From: DASSUC01 sp035649895
GTDB lineage: Bacteria; Actinomycetota; Actinomycetes; Mycobacteriales; Micromonosporaceae
Direction: 5' to 3'
DNA length: 64,000 nt
Assembly (NCBI GenBank): GCA_035649895.1
Contig: DASRIS010000135.1
Coordinates: 1-64,000, forward strand
Shown: one piece after another, positions 1 to 8,290 of the stretch
Layout of the letters: the number at the start of each line of letters is the position of its first letter
Position numbering within the stretch: the stretch's first letter is position 1
Notes under the pieces: generated by a model
Told to the model about the DNA's origin: nothing
The model's database searches: none
The model's input: only the letters and a program-made list of their open reading frames with translations
Position numbers and translations under genes: made by a program

Positions 1-3000
1 CGGCACACCGGGGAGGCGCCCGGCGTGGTGCCCCGGGTGGCGTTCCTCTTCTCCGGCCAGGGCGCCCAGTTCGCCGGCATGGCCGCCCAGCTCTACCAGG
101 TCGAGCCGGTGTTCCGCGAGGCCGTGGACAGCTGCGCCGAGACGCTGCGGCCCGAGCTCGACGGCGACCTGCGCGAGTGGATGTTCAGCACGGGTGACCA
201 GGAGGCCGAGGAGCGGCTGCGGCAGACCCGCTACACCCAGCCCGCGCTGTTCGTGGTCGAGTACGCCCTGGCCCGGCTCTGGGAGTCGTGGGGGGTCCGG
301 CCGAGCGCGATGATCGGCCACTCGATCGGCGAGTACGTGGCCGCGACGCTCGCCGGCGTGTTCACCCTGCCCGACGCGCTGCGCCTGGTCGCCGCCAGGG
401 GGCGGCTGATGCAGGAGCTGCCGGCCGGCGCGATGCTCGCGGTGCAGGCCGGCGAGGAGCGGGTCGCGGCCGACCTGCCGGAGGGCCTGTCCGTCGCCGT
501 GGTCAACGGTCCCGGCACCTGTGTGGTGGCCGGCCCGCCGGACGACGTCGCGCGGTACGCGGAGACGCTGCGCGAGCGGAAGATCGGCAGCCGGCCGCTG
601 CGCACCTCGCACGCGTTCCACTCGCCGATGATGGACCCGATCCTGGACGAGTTCACCGCGCTGGTGGCGGCGGTGCCGCGGCAGGCGCCGCAGGCGCCGT
701 TCCTGTCCAACCGCACCGGTGACTGGGTCACCGCGGAGCAGGTCACCGACCCGGCGTACTGGGCCGGGCACCTGCGCCACACGGTCCGGTTCGGCGAGTG
801 CGTCGCCCGGCTGCTGGCCGGTGACGACGACTGGGTCATGGTGGAGTGCGGGCCGGGCCGCCAGCTCACCGGGCTGGCCCGGATGCAGGTCCCCAAGGGC
901 GGCGCGGCCCCGCTGCCGAGCCTGCCCGGCCCGGGCGACCGAAAAGGCGACCTGCAGGTCCTCTACGACGCCGCGGGCCGGCTGTGGGTGGCCGGGGTGG
1001 AGCTGGACGACGCGTTCGGCGGGCCGGGGCGGCGGGTGCCGCTGCCGACGTACCCGTTCGAGCGGTCGTACCACTGGGTGGAGCCGGAGCCGGGCGCTGC
1101 CGCCGCGGCAGCGGCCCCGGCGCAGGCCGGCCCGCCGCGGAACCTGCCGATGTCCCAGTGGTGCAGCGTCCCGGTCTGGCAGCAGCTGCCACCGGTGGCC
1201 GAGGCCGCCGCGCCGGCCCGGTGCCTGGTTTTCACCGACGGGCCGGCCGGGGCGGCGCTCGCCGACGCGCTCACCGCCGCCGGCGCGGTCGTCACCCGGG
1301 TCGTGCCGGGCACCGGCTACGGCCGGGACGAGCAGGGCCGGTTCACGGTACGCAGGACCGAGCGCGACGACTACGTCGCGCTGCTGGAGGAGCTGGGCCG
1401 CGGCGGCGGCGTGCCGGCCCGGATGGTGCACGCCTGGTGCCTCGCCGACGGCGGCGCTGCCCTGCCGGACGGTGGTCCCGCCCTGTCCGGGGACGCGCTG
1501 GGGGCGGATGACGCCGCTGCGGCGGCGGATGACGACGTTGTCGCTGCGGCGACTGATGACGACGTTGTCGCTGCGGCGGTCGCCGCGCAGGACCGCGGCT
1601 TCTACAGCCTGCTCGCGCTCAGCCAGGCGCTGGGCGCCGTCGACCTGCCCGAGCCGGTGCACCTCGACGTGGTCACCGCCGGCACCCGCGATGTGGTCGG
1701 TGGCGACGTGACCCGGCCGGAGCACGCCACCGTGGCCGGGATCGTCATGGTGCTCCCGCTGGAGCTGCCGGGGACCGTGTCGGTGCGCCACATCGACGCC
1801 GACGCCGCCACCGGAGCGGTGGCCGCCGGCACCGCGGTGGCGGGCGAGGTACGCGTGCCGCCCGCCGGGGAGCAGGGCGAGGCCGTGGCGCTGCGCCGCG
1901 GGCGCCGGTGGCGGCCGGCCCTGACGTCGGTCCCGCTGCCCGAGGGTGGCAGCGGGCTGCGTACGGGCGGGGTCTACCTGGTCACCGGTGGGCTGGGCGG
2001 CATCGGCCTGACCCTCGCCGAGGACCTGGCCGGGCAGGTAGGGGCGCGGCTGGTGCTGCTCTCGCGGACCGCGCTGCCGCCGCGGGAGGAGTGGGACGCG
2101 TACCTCGCCGGCGCTGCCGTGCCGGGTGGTGCGGGCGGGCCGGGGCCGGTGGATGCGGCGGACGGCGCTGCGGGCCGGACCGTCCGGTCGATCGCGGCGA
2201 TCCGCCGGATCGAGGCGGCCGGCGGCGAGGTGCTGGTGCTCCCCGCCGACGTCGCCGACGTGGCCGGCCTGCGCCGGGTCCGCGAGGAGGTGCTGGCGCG
2301 GTTCGGGCGGCTGGACGGCATCGTGCACGCCGCCGGCCTGCCGGGCGGCGGGCTGGTGGAGACCAAGACCCGCGCCGCGGCCGAGACGGTGCTCGCCCCG
2401 AAGCTGGCCGGATCGCTGGCCCTGGCCGCCGCCTTCGGCGACCTCGACCTCGACTTCGTCGCGCTGTGCTCCTCGGTGACCGGGGTCTACGGTGGGCTCG
2501 GCCAGGTCGACTACTGCGCCGCGAGCGCCTTCCTCGACGCGCTGGCCCACAGCGGGCAGGGCTTCTCCGGCCGGGTCCTGTCCATCGACTGGGGCGGGTG
2601 GCTGGAGGTCGGCATGGCCGTCGACGTGGTCGCCCCGGATGTGCTGGGGCAGACCGCGAACGTACGGACCGGCGTCACCGCAGCCCTGCCGGCCGAGCCG
2701 GTCGACCACCCGCTGATCACCTCGCGACACGGGTCGGGTGGCGGGCCGGCCTGGTGCGCCGGCCTGCTGGACCCGTCCCGGCACTGGGTGCTCTCCGAGC
2801 ACCGCATCGCCGGAGCCCCGGTGATGCCGGGCACCGCCCACCTGGAGCTGGCCCGGGCCGCCGTCGCCGCGGTGGTGCCGCGGCCCAGCGCCGGCGCCGT
2901 GGTGCAGCTGCGGGACGTCACCTTCCTCCGGCCGCTGGCCGTGGCGGACGGGTCGGTGGCGGAGGTACGGGTCCTGCTGGAGCCCATCGACGACGGGATG

Positions 3001-4086
3001 GCCTTCCAGGTCACCAGCGGGGGCGAGGTCTACGCCGACGGCACCGGCGGCTGGGTGGTGCCCGGACCGGTCAGCGACCTGGACCTGGACGCCGTCCGCG
3101 CCCGCTGCGGGCCGGCGCAGGACCTGCTGCCCGGGCACTACGAGTCGATAACCGGCCTGCTCACGTTCGGCCCACGGTGGGCCTCGCTGCGCCGGATACA
3201 GGCGGGCGACGGCGAGGCGCTGGGCCTGTTTGAAGCGCCGGACCAGGTCGCGGCGGAGCTCGACCGGTGGCCGCTGCACCCGGCCATGCTGGACGAGGCG
3301 ACCTCCTTCGCCGGGGGGGAGGGCGGGAACCGGCTGCCGCTCGGCTACGGGCGGGTCACCGTGCACCGTACGATGCCGCCCCGCGTCTGGGCGTACGCCC
3401 GTACCCGGACGGGCGGGGGCGAGCTGGAGACCAGCGACATCCTGCTGGTGGACGACGACGGCCGGGTGGTCACCGAGATCACCGAGTTCATGCTGCGGCG
3501 GATCGACCCGGACGCGGTGGCGACCTCGGTCACCGAGCGGCCGACCGAGGTTCCGGAGCGGCGGGCCGAGGCGCTGGCGGACACGATCGGCATCCGCCCG
3601 GCCGAAGGCGCCGAGGTGTTCCGCCGGCTGCTCTCGGCCGACCTCGGTGCCCAGGTGGTGGTCGCGGCGCGCAGCGTCGCCGACTCGCTCGCCCGGGTCC
3701 GTGCGGTCACCACCCAGACGGTCACGGAGCAGCTCGACGCGGCCCGCTCCGGTGGACCTGGTGGCGAGGGCGGGCGCGCCGCCGGTACGGAGCTCGAGTC
3801 GGTCCTGGCCGCGGTATGGAGCCAGGTGCTCGGCGTCGCGGAGGTCGGGCCGGATGACGACTTCTTCGAGCTGGGTGGCAACTCGCTGGTGGCGGTCCAG
3901 CTCATCGGCCAGGTCCGCAAGGCGGTCAACGTACGGCTGCCGATGCGCAGCCTGTTCGAGGCATCCACGGTGGCCGCCATGGCGGCGCTGGTGGAGCAGC
4001 TGCGCGGGGCTGAGGAGGCGGCTGCCGAGCCGGCCCCGGCCACTTCGGCGGTGACCATCCCCCGACTGGCGCGACCGGATGAGTGA
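1..4086 (+). CDS. Type I polyketide synthase module, AT-KR-DH-ACP (5' end outside window)
   Basis: The frame is open to the first base, so the protein starts upstream and a ketosynthase probably precedes it. Residue numbers count from the GTG at 25. The acyltransferase (about 5-330) shows FSGQGAQ, GHSIGEY and HAFH, the last typical of malonyl-CoA selection. It ends in the usual post-AT linker YPFERSYHW. A ketoreductase follows: a structural half near 370-640, then TGGLGGIG near 650 and a catalytic Tyr in VDYCAAS near 830; the usual Asn four residues after Tyr is Ser. The dehydratase has HRIAGAPVMP (HxxxGxxxxP) near 925 and HPAMLDEA near 1088. The carrier domain has FFELGGNSL near 1283. There is no thioesterase, so the chain must pass to another protein. 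KR before DH is the reverse of most modular PKSs but occurs in some hybrid and iterative families. Family confidence is high; the exact module role is unknown. Confidence 0.93.
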   Translation, partial: RHTGEAPGVVPRVAFLFSGQGAQFAGMAAQLYQVEPVFREAVDSCAETLRPELDGDLREWMFSTGDQEAEERLRQTRYTQPALFVVEYALARLWESWGVRPSAMIGHSIGEYVAATLAGVFTLPDALRLVAARGRLMQELPAGAMLAVQAGEERVAADLPEGLSVAVVNGPGTCVVAGPPDDVARYAETLRERKIGSRPLRTSHAFHSPMMDPILDEFTALVAAVPRQAPQAPFLSNRTGDWVTAEQVTDPAYWAGHLRHTVRFGECVARLLAGDDDWVMVECGPGRQLTGLARMQVPKGGAAPLPSLPGPGDRKGDLQVLYDAAGRLWVAGVELDDAFGGPGRRVPLPTYPFERSYHWVEPEPGAAAAAAAPAQAGPPRNLPMSQWCSVPVWQQLPPVAEAAAPARCLVFTDGPAGAALADALTAAGAVVTRVVPGTGYGRDEQGRFTVRRTERDDYVALLEELGRGGGVPARMVHAWCLADGGAALPDGGPALSGDALGADDAAAAADDDVVAAATDDDVVAAAVAAQDRGFYSLLALSQALGAVDLPEPVHLDVVTAGTRDVVGGDVTRPEHATVAGIVMVLPLELPGTVSVRHIDADAATGAVAAGTAVAGEVRVPPAGEQGEAVALRRGRRWRPALTSVPLPEGGSGLRTGGVYLVTGGLGGIGLTLAEDLAGQVGARLVLLSRTALPPREEWDAYLAGAAVPGGAGGPGPVDAADGAAGRTVRSIAAIRRIEAAGGEVLVLPADVADVAGLRRVREEVLARFGRLDGIVHAAGLPGGGLVETKTRAAAETVLAPKLAGSLALAAAFGDLDLDFVALCSSVTGVYGGLGQVDYCAASAFLDALAHSGQGFSGRVLSIDWGGWLEVGMAVDVVAPDVLGQTANVRTGVTAALPAEPVDHPLITSRHGSGGGPAWCAGLLDPSRHWVLSEHRIAGAPVMPGTAHLELARAAVAAVVPRPSAGAVVQLRDVTFLRPLAVADGSVAEVRVLLEPIDDGMAFQVTSGGEVYADGTGGWVVPGPVSDLDLDAVRARCGPAQDLLPGHYESITGLLTFGPRWASLRRIQAGDGEALGLFEAPDQVAAELDRWPLHPAMLDEATSFAGGEGGNRLPLGYGRVTVHRTMPPRVWAYARTRTGGGELETSDILLVDDDGRVVTEITEFMLRRIDPDAVATSVTERPTEVPERRAEALADTIGIRPAEGAEVFRRLLSADLGAQVVVAARSVADSLARVRAVTTQTVTEQLDAARSGGPGGEGGRAAGTELESVLAAVWSQVLGVAEVGPDDDFFELGGNSLVAVQLIGQVRKAVNVRLPMRSLFEASTVAAMAALVEQLRGAEEAAAEPAPATSAVTIPRLARPDE
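1528..1581 (+). repeat. 27-bp in-frame tandem repeat, two copies, inside the PKS
   Basis: Two consecutive 27-bp units (1528-1554 and 1555-1581) differ only in the last three bases. Each encodes DDDVVAAAT or DDDVVAAAV in the KR structural region. The unit length keeps the frame, and a diverged copy (DDAAAAA) lies just before. Confidence 0.85.
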
Positions 4087-4267
4087 GGCGGGGGCGCGGC
4101 GGGAATGACGACGGCGAGAGGCCTGGCCCGGGACGGGCCGGCGGGGACCGGTGGCTCGGCACCGCCGTCGCCCTCTGCGCAGCCGGCCCTCTCGCGCCGC
4201 CGCCTGTCCCGACTGGTCGTCCTGTGCCTCACCGGAAGGAGCCGCCTCCGCCGCAACCGACCTAGGT

Positions 4268-4377
4268 ATTGGCTTCTAACATTTCCAGAACGCGCTGGAA
4301 TGGCGTTACCTACAGTATCCGGGGAGCGCGTCCGGCGGTTCCTGTGTGGTGTTTCATGCGCCTTTCTGGAAGCCAAT
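4268..4377. repeat. 9-bp inverted repeat flanking about 92 bp
   Basis: ATTGGCTTC at 4268-4276 is exactly complementary to GAAGCCAAT at 4369-4377. Both ends continue into similar sequence (a CCAGAA block follows each arm at different spacing). The layout resembles a short non-autonomous element or a long operator pair, but the arms are short and chance is possible. Confidence 0.3.
4283..4300. promoter_or_regulatory. Palindrome TTCCAG-N6-CTGGAA, candidate operator
   Basis: This is a perfect 6+6+6 inverted repeat in the AT-rich intergenic region, about 290 bp upstream of the operon start at 4589. The form suits a dimeric repressor site, but no regulator gene is nearby to pair with it. Confidence 0.3.
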
Positions 4378-4426
4378 GCTCGGGCGGAGCCGGTCAAATC
4401 CGGCCCTGTCTAACCAGCATGAACGC

Positions 4427-4454
4427 TTGTGGGCATAAACGTATGTATCATAAT
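4427..4454 (+). promoter_or_regulatory. Candidate sigma-70-like promoter for the 4589-19724 operon
   Basis: TTGTGG at 4427-4432 and CATAAT at 4449-4454 are separated by 16 bases, in the most AT-rich part of the gap and about 135 bp before the first start codon. This is pattern matching only. Confidence 0.3.
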
Positions 4455-4588
4455 CAATTTTTTTCAAGATACTCGTGATTGGTCTATCTGGATCAGGTAG
4501 CTTAGTTTTTGAGGGGTTCGGCTACCCAACTTAATGTTTCTACCCGCCACCAGGACCGTCCGTATGCCGGGCGTAGGGGGGAGTCGAG

Positions 4589-5728
4589 TTGGTATCTCAG
4601 CTACGGGTGGTGGCCAACGACACCGACTCCGGGCTGTCCGCGTTCGTGGTCGTTGACAGCCTGGTCGAAGGCCGAGCGATGGGTGGCACCCGGACCACCG
4701 CGACAGTGACCCTCGACGAGGTCGCCGCGCTGGCCGCGCGAATGACGATCAAGCTGGCCTGGGCCGGCATCCCGATCGGTGGCGCCAAGGCCGGCATCGT
4801 GTGCGACCTGCCGGCCGGTGCGGAGCGCGACCGCTGCTTCGGCGACTTCGGCCGGGCCGTCGCCCCGTTGCTGCGCGGCGGCATCTACCTGGGCTCGGAC
4901 CAGGGCACGTCGCACCGGGACCGGGACGTGTTCTTCGCCGCGGCCGGCTACGACGTGGCCGGCGAGGACGTGCTCGCGGCCCTCCCGTGCAAGTGGGCCC
5001 AGCTGTGGGAGCACTGCGAGGACGTCACCGGGTTCGGCGTCTGCCAGGCGGTCCTGGCCGCGGTGGAGGCGACGGTCGGCCCTGGCGAGGGACGCGTGGT
5101 GGTGCAGGGGTTCGGCGCGGTGGGCCGGGCCGTGGCCAGCCGGCTCGCCGCCAAGGGCTACGCCATAGTCGGGGTGGCCGACCGGTCCGGCACGGTGAGC
5201 CACCCGGCCGGGCTGCCGCTGCCGGACCTGCTCGCCGCCACTGACGCGCTGGGCAACATCAGCCGGGTGAACCTGCCCCAGAACGTCGCCTGCACCCGCC
5301 GCCCGGACGCCTGGCTCGACCTCGACGCGGACCTGCTGGTGCTGGCGGCGGGCGGGGACGCGATCCACGACGGCAACGTGGACCGGGTGCGGGCCCGGCT
5401 GGTCGTGGAGGGTGGCAACCTCGCGGTCACCCCATCGGCGCAGTGCACGCTGACCCGTCGGGGCGTGCCGGTGCTGCCCGACTACATCGTCAACGTCGGC
5501 GGTGCCGCCGTCACCGGACTGCTGCTCACCGGGCTGGCCCCGCCGTGCACCGTAGTGCACGACCTGGTCGAGTGGCTCTACGACGAGATCGGCCACCGGA
5601 TCCGGAGGAACGTGCGCACGCTGCTCGCCCACGTGGACCCGCAGCGGCCGCTGGGTGAGGTGGGACTGCTGATGGGCGGACCGGTCAAGGCCGCAGGGGG
5701 CAACGGTGGTCCGGCGCCGCGCCGATAG
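4589..5728 (+). CDS. Glu/Leu/Phe/Val dehydrogenase family protein
   Basis: This 379-residue protein resembles NAD(P)-dependent amino-acid dehydrogenases, which interconvert a 2-oxo acid plus ammonia with an L-amino acid. The glycine-rich catalytic segment is present (GGTRTT, MTIK with Lys53, PIGGAKAGI with Lys67). So is a Rossmann motif GFGAVG near 174. The expected PDxGT element reads GSDQGT. The start is chosen as TTG at 4589 because an in-frame stop lies at 4574-4576 and a GGGGGGAG ribosome site sits just upstream; GTG codons at 4607 and 4610 are alternatives. As first gene of the operon, with TPP, FAD and aminotransferase genes following, it probably supplies or recycles a building-block amino acid. 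Which amino acid cannot be read from sequence. Confidence 0.85.
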   Translation: MVSQLRVVANDTDSGLSAFVVVDSLVEGRAMGGTRTTATVTLDEVAALAARMTIKLAWAGIPIGGAKAGIVCDLPAGAERDRCFGDFGRAVAPLLRGGIYLGSDQGTSHRDRDVFFAAAGYDVAGEDVLAALPCKWAQLWEHCEDVTGFGVCQAVLAAVEATVGPGEGRVVVQGFGAVGRAVASRLAAKGYAIVGVADRSGTVSHPAGLPLPDLLAATDALGNISRVNLPQNVACTRRPDAWLDLDADLLVLAAGGDAIHDGNVDRVRARLVVEGGNLAVTPSAQCTLTRRGVPVLPDYIVNVGGAAVTGLLLTGLAPPCTVVHDLVEWLYDEIGHRIRRNVRTLLAHVDPQRPLGEVGLLMGGPVKAAGGNGGPAPRR

Positions 5729-5791
5729 TCTGTCCCTGTCCTGCCCGAACGGGGCAGAACCTCAACTGAACGGAGCGGAGGTGCCGGCGTA

Positions 5792-6949
5792 GTGACCACC
5801 GCGCGGGAGGACGTTCGGTTCGACGTACCGTCGCTGGTCGCTGACGCCGCGGCGGCTGCCGGGGTGGCGCCCACCGAGTTCGCGTTCCTGGACGCGCTCG
5901 AGGTGCTCGCCAGCTCAATGGACCGCCAGGCCCAGCTCACCGTGCCCGGACGGGCGGCGGTCCGGGGGGCCCTGGTGGCTGCCTTGTGCGCCCAGGCGCG
6001 GCTGCGCCGCGCGGTCGCCCTGCACCCGGAGATCGCGACCACCGAGGTGACCCGGCCGGTGTTCATCACCGGGCTGCTGCGCTCGGGCACCACGCTCGTG
6101 CACAACCTGCTCGCGCAGCACCCCGGCGTGCGGGCGCCGGCGCTGTGGGAGCTGATGAACCCGGTCGGCGAGCGCGGCGACGCCGCCTCCTACGCCGCGC
6201 TGGCGGACGCCGCGCAGGCCTACGTCGAGGAGTACTACCAGGTCGCCCCGGACCTGCCAAAGATCCATTTCCTGGACGCCCGGCGCCCCGACGAGTGCCA
6301 CCGGCTGACCGCCAACACCTTCACCACGATGGTGTACGAGGCGCGGTACCGGGTGCCCGACTACGCAGAGTGGCTGCGCAGCGTGGACCACACCCCGGCG
6401 TACCGGTTCCACCGGGCGCAGCTACAGGCGATCCTGTGGCGGCTGCCGGGCGGGCCGGTGGTGCTCAAGGACCCGTTCCACCTGTGGTACCTGCCGGCGC
6501 TGGCGGCGGCCTACCCGCAGGCCCGGATCGTGCAGCTGCACCGCGACCCGGCGGTGACCGTGCCGTCCACGTGCAGCCTGTGCGTCACGATCCGGGGGGC
6601 GCGCAGCGACACGACCGACCGCGCGGAGATCGGGCAGCACTGGCTGGCGCAGGTCGAGCGGGCGCTGGCGGCGCTGCCCCAGGTCCGCTCGACCGCCCTG
6701 GCCACGACGCCGGTCCTCGACGTGCGCTACGCCGACCTGATGGCCGACCCGATCGGCACCCTCGGCGGGGTCTGCGAGTTCATCGAGGCCCCGCTGACCA
6801 CCGAGGCGGAGCGGGCGATGCGGGAGTACCTGGCCGACAACGGCGCCACGAAGCACGGCCGCCACCGGTACTCGGCGGCCGAGTTCGGCCTGGACGAGAG
6901 CGACCTCCGGCGGCGCTTTATGAGCTACCGCCACGAGTACGGCGTGTGA
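5792..6949 (+). CDS. PAPS-dependent sulfotransferase family protein
   Basis: This 385-residue protein has the 5'-phosphosulfate binding loop FITGLLRSGTT near residue 93, followed by NLLAQHPGVRAPALWELMNP, as in the Sulfotransfer_3 family. A second conserved segment, IVQLHRDPAVTVPS, fits the 3'-phosphate binding strand and helix. The predicted reaction is transfer of sulfate from PAPS to a hydroxyl of a cluster product or intermediate. The GTG start at 5792 has GGAGG eleven bases upstream. It lies 63 bp after the dehydrogenase in the same operon. A second, more divergent sulfotransferase-like gene lies at 54598-55755. No PAPS-forming genes are in the window. The family call is strong, the substrate unknown. 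Confidence 0.85.
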   Translation: MTTAREDVRFDVPSLVADAAAAAGVAPTEFAFLDALEVLASSMDRQAQLTVPGRAAVRGALVAALCAQARLRRAVALHPEIATTEVTRPVFITGLLRSGTTLVHNLLAQHPGVRAPALWELMNPVGERGDAASYAALADAAQAYVEEYYQVAPDLPKIHFLDARRPDECHRLTANTFTTMVYEARYRVPDYAEWLRSVDHTPAYRFHRAQLQAILWRLPGGPVVLKDPFHLWYLPALAAAYPQARIVQLHRDPAVTVPSTCSLCVTIRGARSDTTDRAEIGQHWLAQVERALAALPQVRSTALATTPVLDVRYADLMADPIGTLGGVCEFIEAPLTTEAERAMREYLADNGATKHGRHRYSAAEFGLDESDLRRRFMSYRHEYGV

Positions 6950-6962
6950 CGGGGTACGGCCG

Positions 6963-7033
6963 TGACCGGCGGCGGCGGGTGGACCGGCGGCGGCAGGTGA
7001 GCCGGCGGTCGCGGGTGAGCCGGCGGCGTGAGA
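6963..7033 (+). repeat. Imperfect 18-bp tandem repeat, four units
   Basis: Four adjoining imperfect units of about 18 bp (6963-6979, 6980-6997, 6998-7015, 7016-7033) share the core TGAGCCGGCGG or TGGACCGGCGG. They fill most of the gap between the sulfotransferase stop and the next start. No function is evident; they could be slippage products. Confidence 0.7.
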
Positions 7034-7066
7034 CGGCGGGTGACCAGAAGGGCAGGGACGGCAGTC

Positions 7067-8290
7067 ATGGGCGACGAGGAGACCAACGAGACCCGGGCCC
7101 GGCGCGAGGTGGCGGCCGTCAACGCGGTGGCCGGCGCCGACCCGCTGCGGCTGGGCGTCATCACGCCGGTCACCGGGCCGGGCGACGCGACAGGCGGTGA
7201 GCTGGTCGTGCGCGGCGCCTGCCTAGGCGCGCAGTACCTGCGCGAGCAGGGCGGCGTGCTCGGCGGCCGGCAGGTGGAGCTGGTGCTGCAGAACGACCAG
7301 GAGGGCGCCGGGCCGGACCAGCCGATGCAGCGCACCTGCGTCGGCGGCATGGCGAAGCTGGCCGTCTACGACCGGGTGCTGGCCGCGCTCGGCCAGTGGC
7401 ACCTGCGCACCGCGCCGCTGGTGGCCGAGGTCGCCGAGGCGTTCGGGGTGCCCATCTTCATCGAGAACAGCCATAACACCGTGACCACCCGCAAGTGGCG
7501 CACCGTGTTCCGTACCTACGTGGCGATCTCCGACCGGCTGCCGATGATGGTGGAGTTCGCCGCGGAACGCGGCTGGCGGCGCATTGCCGTGCTCGCCGCG
7601 AACACGGTCTTCGGCCAGATGACCGCGGACACGTTCCAGCAGGTGGCCCAGGAGCGCGGCTACGACATGGAGCTCCTGCGCTTCGACTTCGACCAGGAGA
7701 CCACCACCGACGTACGGGAGCAGCTGCGCCGGGTGGTCGACTTCAAGCCGGACCTGCTGCTCAACTCCGCGGTGGTGCGTACCAACTACATGGTGATCAA
7801 CCAGGCGGAGGAGCTGGGCCTGCTGCCGGCGACGCCGATGATGGTGGGCTTCCCGTTCCCGATGCGCTCGGCCGACTACTGGCGGCTGGCCGGGGCGGCG
7901 GGCAACCACGTGATCTGGCCCGCCCTGCCGTACCGGCCGTCCTGGGACGGGCTGACCGAGCTGGGCCGCTGGTTCACCCAGCGGTACTCGGACACGTACG
8001 GCAGCTTCCCGCCGGACAACGCGCTGAACGCGTTCACCGACGTGACCATCATCGGCCAGGCGGTCCAGCTGGCCGGCCGGGCCGACCGCGAGGCGCTGCT
8101 GGACGCGCTCGAGGCCGGTGAGTTCCAGACCTGGCGCGGGCCGGTGCGCTTCGAGCGCGGGCCGGTGCACTGGCACCACAGCCCGCCGGAGTTCTCGCTG
8201 ATGCAGTACCAGCGCGTCGGGCAGACGCTCGACGAGGCCGTGGTGGTCTACCCGCCAGAGGCGGCGACCGGGGAGTACGTGCACCCGTGA
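7067..8290 (+). CDS. ABC-type branched-chain amino acid/urea binding-protein homologue without signal peptide
   Basis: The protein (407 residues from the ATG at 7067) has the fold signature of periplasmic binding proteins of the LivJ/UrtA/AmiC group: LRLGVITPVTGP near the N-terminus, VPIFIENSHN, and a VFRTYVAISDR segment before the hinge. The surprise is the N-terminus. It is polar (MGDEETNETRARRE) with no Sec, Tat or lipobox signal, and the upstream in-frame extension to 7028 is arginine-rich, not hydrophobic. No cognate permease or ATPase is adjacent. It therefore probably acts in the cytoplasm, as a small-molecule sensor like AmiC or as a pathway protein. Its stop overlaps the next gene's GTG by four bases, so it is translationally coupled to the TPP enzyme. 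Confidence 0.8.
   Translation: MGDEETNETRARREVAAVNAVAGADPLRLGVITPVTGPGDATGGELVVRGACLGAQYLREQGGVLGGRQVELVLQNDQEGAGPDQPMQRTCVGGMAKLAVYDRVLAALGQWHLRTAPLVAEVAEAFGVPIFIENSHNTVTTRKWRTVFRTYVAISDRLPMMVEFAAERGWRRIAVLAANTVFGQMTADTFQQVAQERGYDMELLRFDFDQETTTDVREQLRRVVDFKPDLLLNSAVVRTNYMVINQAEELGLLPATPMMVGFPFPMRSADYWRLAGAAGNHVIWPALPYRPSWDGLTELGRWFTQRYSDTYGSFPPDNALNAFTDVTIIGQAVQLAGRADREALLDALEAGEFQTWRGPVRFERGPVHWHHSPPEFSLMQYQRVGQTLDEAVVVYPPEAATGEYVHP

Larger units (their letters stand above)
4087..4588. other. 502-bp gene-free intergenic region with a low-GC core
   Basis: No convincing gene was found; short open frames here have random-looking composition. Bases 4087-4260 are GC-rich and hold a weak hairpin (GGCCCG-gga-CGGGCC, 4125-4139) that could help terminate the PKS transcript. 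Bases 4261-4550 are clearly AT-richer than anything else in the left 19 kb. They contain two inverted repeats (4283-4300, and 4268-4276 with 4369-4377), listed separately. This is probably the promoter region of the operon beginning at 4589, possibly with a relic of a small mobile element. Confidence 0.5.

Noticed and set aside
4083..4478. Several short open frames (60-102 codons) after the PKS
   Set aside because: No ribosome site of note, random composition, and they overlap each other. Treated as non-coding.
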